Shown piece after piece: positions 13,268 to 14,947 of a stretch of 14,947 nucleotides of DNA. Within the stretch, counting starts at the first letter, position 1. Each line of letters begins with the position of its first letter. Made by a program: the position numbers and the translations under genes. Source of the stretch: an uncultured Prosthecobacter sp. (GTDB lineage Bacteria; Verrucomicrobiota; Verrucomicrobiia; Verrucomicrobiales; Verrucomicrobiaceae); assembly GCA_947523045.1 (NCBI GenBank), contig CANNUR010000053.1, positions 1-14,947 on the forward strand. Reading direction: 5' to 3'. The notes beneath the pieces were generated by a model. The model had not been told where the DNA came from. It worked only from the letters and a program-made list of their open reading frames with translations, and searched no databases.

Positions 13268-14947
13268 TCAGGAGGCCTGTTTTTTCAGTCGGGCGGCGGC
13301 CAGCAGCAGGATGACCGGCACCGCCAGCACGAGCGGCAGGTAGGAGGCCTGCAGGTCGGCGAAGCCGAGCGCCTTGCTGAAGACACCGCGGCTGATGATG
13401 AGCATGTGGGTGGCCGGATAGATCTGGCCGATGACCGCGCCGGCGCCCTCCAGCGACGACACCGGATTGAGCAGGCCGGCGAACTGCACGGTCGGGATCA
13501 TGGTGCCGACCATGGTGATGAAGAGCGCGGCGATCTGGCTGCGGGTGAAGGCCGAGGCGAGCAGGCCGAGACCGGTGGAAAACAGGATGAACAGCACGGC
13601 CGCCACGGCCAGCGCGGCGAAGTCGCCCTTCAGCGGCACTTCAAACACGGTCACCGCCAGCAGGCTCATGAGCAGGAAGTTGAACAGGCCGAGCAGGACG
13701 TAGGGCAGCTGCTTGCCGAGCAGGAACTCGGCGCGGGTCACCGGCGTGACATGGAAGTTGACGATGGACCCGAGCTCCTTTTCGCGCACCACCGACAGGG
13801 CGGTGAGCATGGCCGGGATCATCAGCAGCAGCATGGGGATGACCGCCGGCACCATGGCGGGCAGGCTGCGCACATCGGGATTGTAGCGGAAGCGTGTTTC
13901 GACCGTGCAAGCCGCCCCGGCGCCGACCGGCTCCGGACGCCGCGCCGCCATCTGCGTCAGCCAGGCCTGGTGCAGGCCGCGCACATAGCCGAGTACAGTC
14001 TCGGCCCGCTGCGGCATGGAGCCGTCCACCCAGGCGCCGATCTCCGCCGGCGCGCCGCGCTGCAGGTCGCGCGCAAACCCGGCCGGAATCTCCAGTGCCA
14101 GCGCCAGCTCGCCCGTGCGCAAGCGCCGGTCCAGGTCGTCGGCATCGACCAATGCCGGCCGTTCGATGAAGTAGCGCGAGCCGGCCAGGTTCAGCGCGTA
14201 GTTCCGGCTGAGTTGCGTCTCGTCCTGATCGAGCACGGCAAAGCGCAGGTCCTCGACATCCATGCTGATGCCGTAGCCCATGATGAACATGAGCAGCACG
14301 GTGCCAAGCAGGGCCAGCGCCGCGCGACCCGGATCGCGGCGCAGCTCAAGCGCCTCGCGCCAGCTGTAACTGAGCGCCCGGCCCGCGCGGAAACGCCCGC
14401 CCGGCGCCGCCGTCGGCGGGGCTTGCGTCACGGTCTTCGTCGGCGCCGCCGGCTCAGGCGCTGCCGTGGGCGTCACCGCTTCCAGCCGACGGATGAAGGC
14501 TTCCTCCAGTGAGCCGGCCCCGCCCTCGCGCGCCAGTTCGGCCGGCGCGCCGCTGACCAGCACCCGCCCCGCGTGCATGAGCGAGACCCGGTCGCAGCGC
14601 TCCGCCTCGTTCATGAAGTGGGTCGAGATGAAGATCGTCACGCCGTCGCGCCGCGCCAGATCGATGAGGTGCTGCCAGAATTGGTCGCGCGCGATCGGGT
14701 CGACGCCTGAGGTGGGTTCATCGAGGATGAGCAGTTCGGGCCGGTGGATCAGCGCCACCGCCAGCGACAGCCGCTGGCGCAGGCCGAGCGGCAGGGACTC
14801 GGGCAGGGTGTTCATGACCCCGGTCAGGCCAAAGCGCTCCGCGAGTTCGCGCACCCGCCCCGGCAGCTCGGCCGCCGGCACCTGGAACAGCCGCGCGTGC
14901 AGCTCAAGATTCTGACGCACGTTCAGCTCGCCGTAGAGTGAGAACGA
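13268..14947 (-). CDS. rbbA: RbbA-like fused ABC ATPase-permease (5' partial)
   Basis: The frame runs open into the right window edge, so only the C-terminal 559 residues are present. The first visible residues ([21 protein letters not shown]) are the RbbA/YhiH-type segment after the Q-loop of an ABC ATPase. The degenerate signature [10 protein letters not shown], Walker [11 protein letters not shown] (about 14710-14739) and H-loop STHFM follow. A Pro/Ala/Thr-rich linker of about 30 residues joins this to an ABC-2 permease with one helix ([19 protein letters not shown]), a large external domain with [16 protein letters not shown], and five further helices. In E. coli RbbA there are two ATPase domains and a fused permease, encoded beside yhiI (HlyD-like) and yhhJ. 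Here yhhJ follows directly; the other ATPase and any HlyD partner would lie beyond the window. E. coli RbbA was described as ribosome-associated; that role cannot be judged here. Confidence 0.92.
   Translation of the reverse strand, partial: SFSLYGELNVRQNLELHARLFQVPAAELPGRVRELAERFGLTGVMNTLPESLPLGLRQRLSLAVALIHRPELLILDEPTSGVDPIARDQFWQHLIDLARRDGVTIFISTHFMNEAERCDRVSLMHAGRVLVSGAPAELAREGGAGSLEEAFIRRLEAVTPTAAPEPAAPTKTVTQAPPTAAPGGRFRAGRALSYSWREALELRRDPGRAALALLGTVLLMFIMGYGISMDVEDLRFAVLDQDETQLSRNYALNLAGSRYFIERPALVDADDLDRRLRTGELALALEIPAGFARDLQRGAPAEIGAWVDGSMPQRAETVLGYVRGLHQAWLTQMAARRPEPVGAGAACTVETRFRYNPDVRSLPAMVPAVIPMLLLMIPAMLTALSVVREKELGSIVNFHVTPVTRAEFLLGKQLPYVLLGLFNFLLMSLLAVTVFEVPLKGDFAALAVAAVLFILFSTGLGLLASAFTRSQIAALFITMVGTMIPTVQFAGLLNPVSSLEGAGAVIGQIYPATHMLIISRGVFSKALGFADLQASYLPLVLAVPVILLLAAARLKKQAS

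Noticed and set aside
12011..14512. Plus-strand open frame of 833 codons opposite the ABC exporter
   Set aside because: Composition is dominated by Gln, Arg, Gly, Asp and His with no domain. The opposite strand encodes unmistakable ABC motifs.

Overview
The window is GC-rich and gene-dense, and reads as a chromosomal segment of a Verrucomicrobiota bacterium, most plausibly of the Opitutales/Opitutaceae. This placement is inferred from gene content: a very large secreted protein built of autotransporter-type beta-strand repeats but ending in a PEP-CTERM sorting tail, a secreted DUF1080 (3-keto-disaccharide hydrolase-like) protein, and an AGCS amino-acid symporter. No rRNA or single-copy marker confirms it. 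Almost none of the start codons has a recognisable Shine-Dalgarno sequence.

Layout, left to right. Bases 1-3799 (+) are the 3' part of the giant beta-strand repeat protein, cut by the window edge. Bases 3897-5261 (+) encode a sodium:amino-acid symporter. A tRNA-Gln(TTG) with an encoded CCA end lies at 5313-5386, and a guanine-deaminase-like gene (guaD) starts only 3 nt after it. Converging on guaD is a minus-strand run of three closely spaced genes, read from 8665 down to 5941: a small membrane protein, the CCA tRNA nucleotidyltransferase (cca), and an SDR dehydrogenase with NAD-type features. A divergent intergenic region with a perfect 16-bp palindrome separates this run from a plus-strand series: a second SDR (FabG/PhaB-like), a DUF2062 membrane protein, and a secreted DUF1080 protein closed by a textbook intrinsic terminator.

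Bases 11100-11285 hold an array of 33-bp tandem repeats that can fold, then a strong sigma70-like promoter whose -10 box lies inside a 25-bp palindrome. That promoter drives a Phd/YefM-type antitoxin and a PIN-domain (VapC-like) toxin whose genes overlap by 4 nt. A 147-bp hairpin-rich spacer follows. The rest of the window is a minus-strand ABC exporter cassette: the 3' part of an rbbA-like fused ATPase-permease and a yhhJ-like permease 3 nt downstream of it.

The genes do not form one obvious pathway. The window is mainly housekeeping and membrane-transport genes plus one small accessory module (repeat array and toxin-antitoxin pair). I see no clear new multi-gene defence or biosynthetic system. 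The most unusual points are regulatory: the tRNA-guaD junction, the near-leaderless palindromic promoter of the toxin-antitoxin operon, and the alternative hairpins of the 33-bp repeats.
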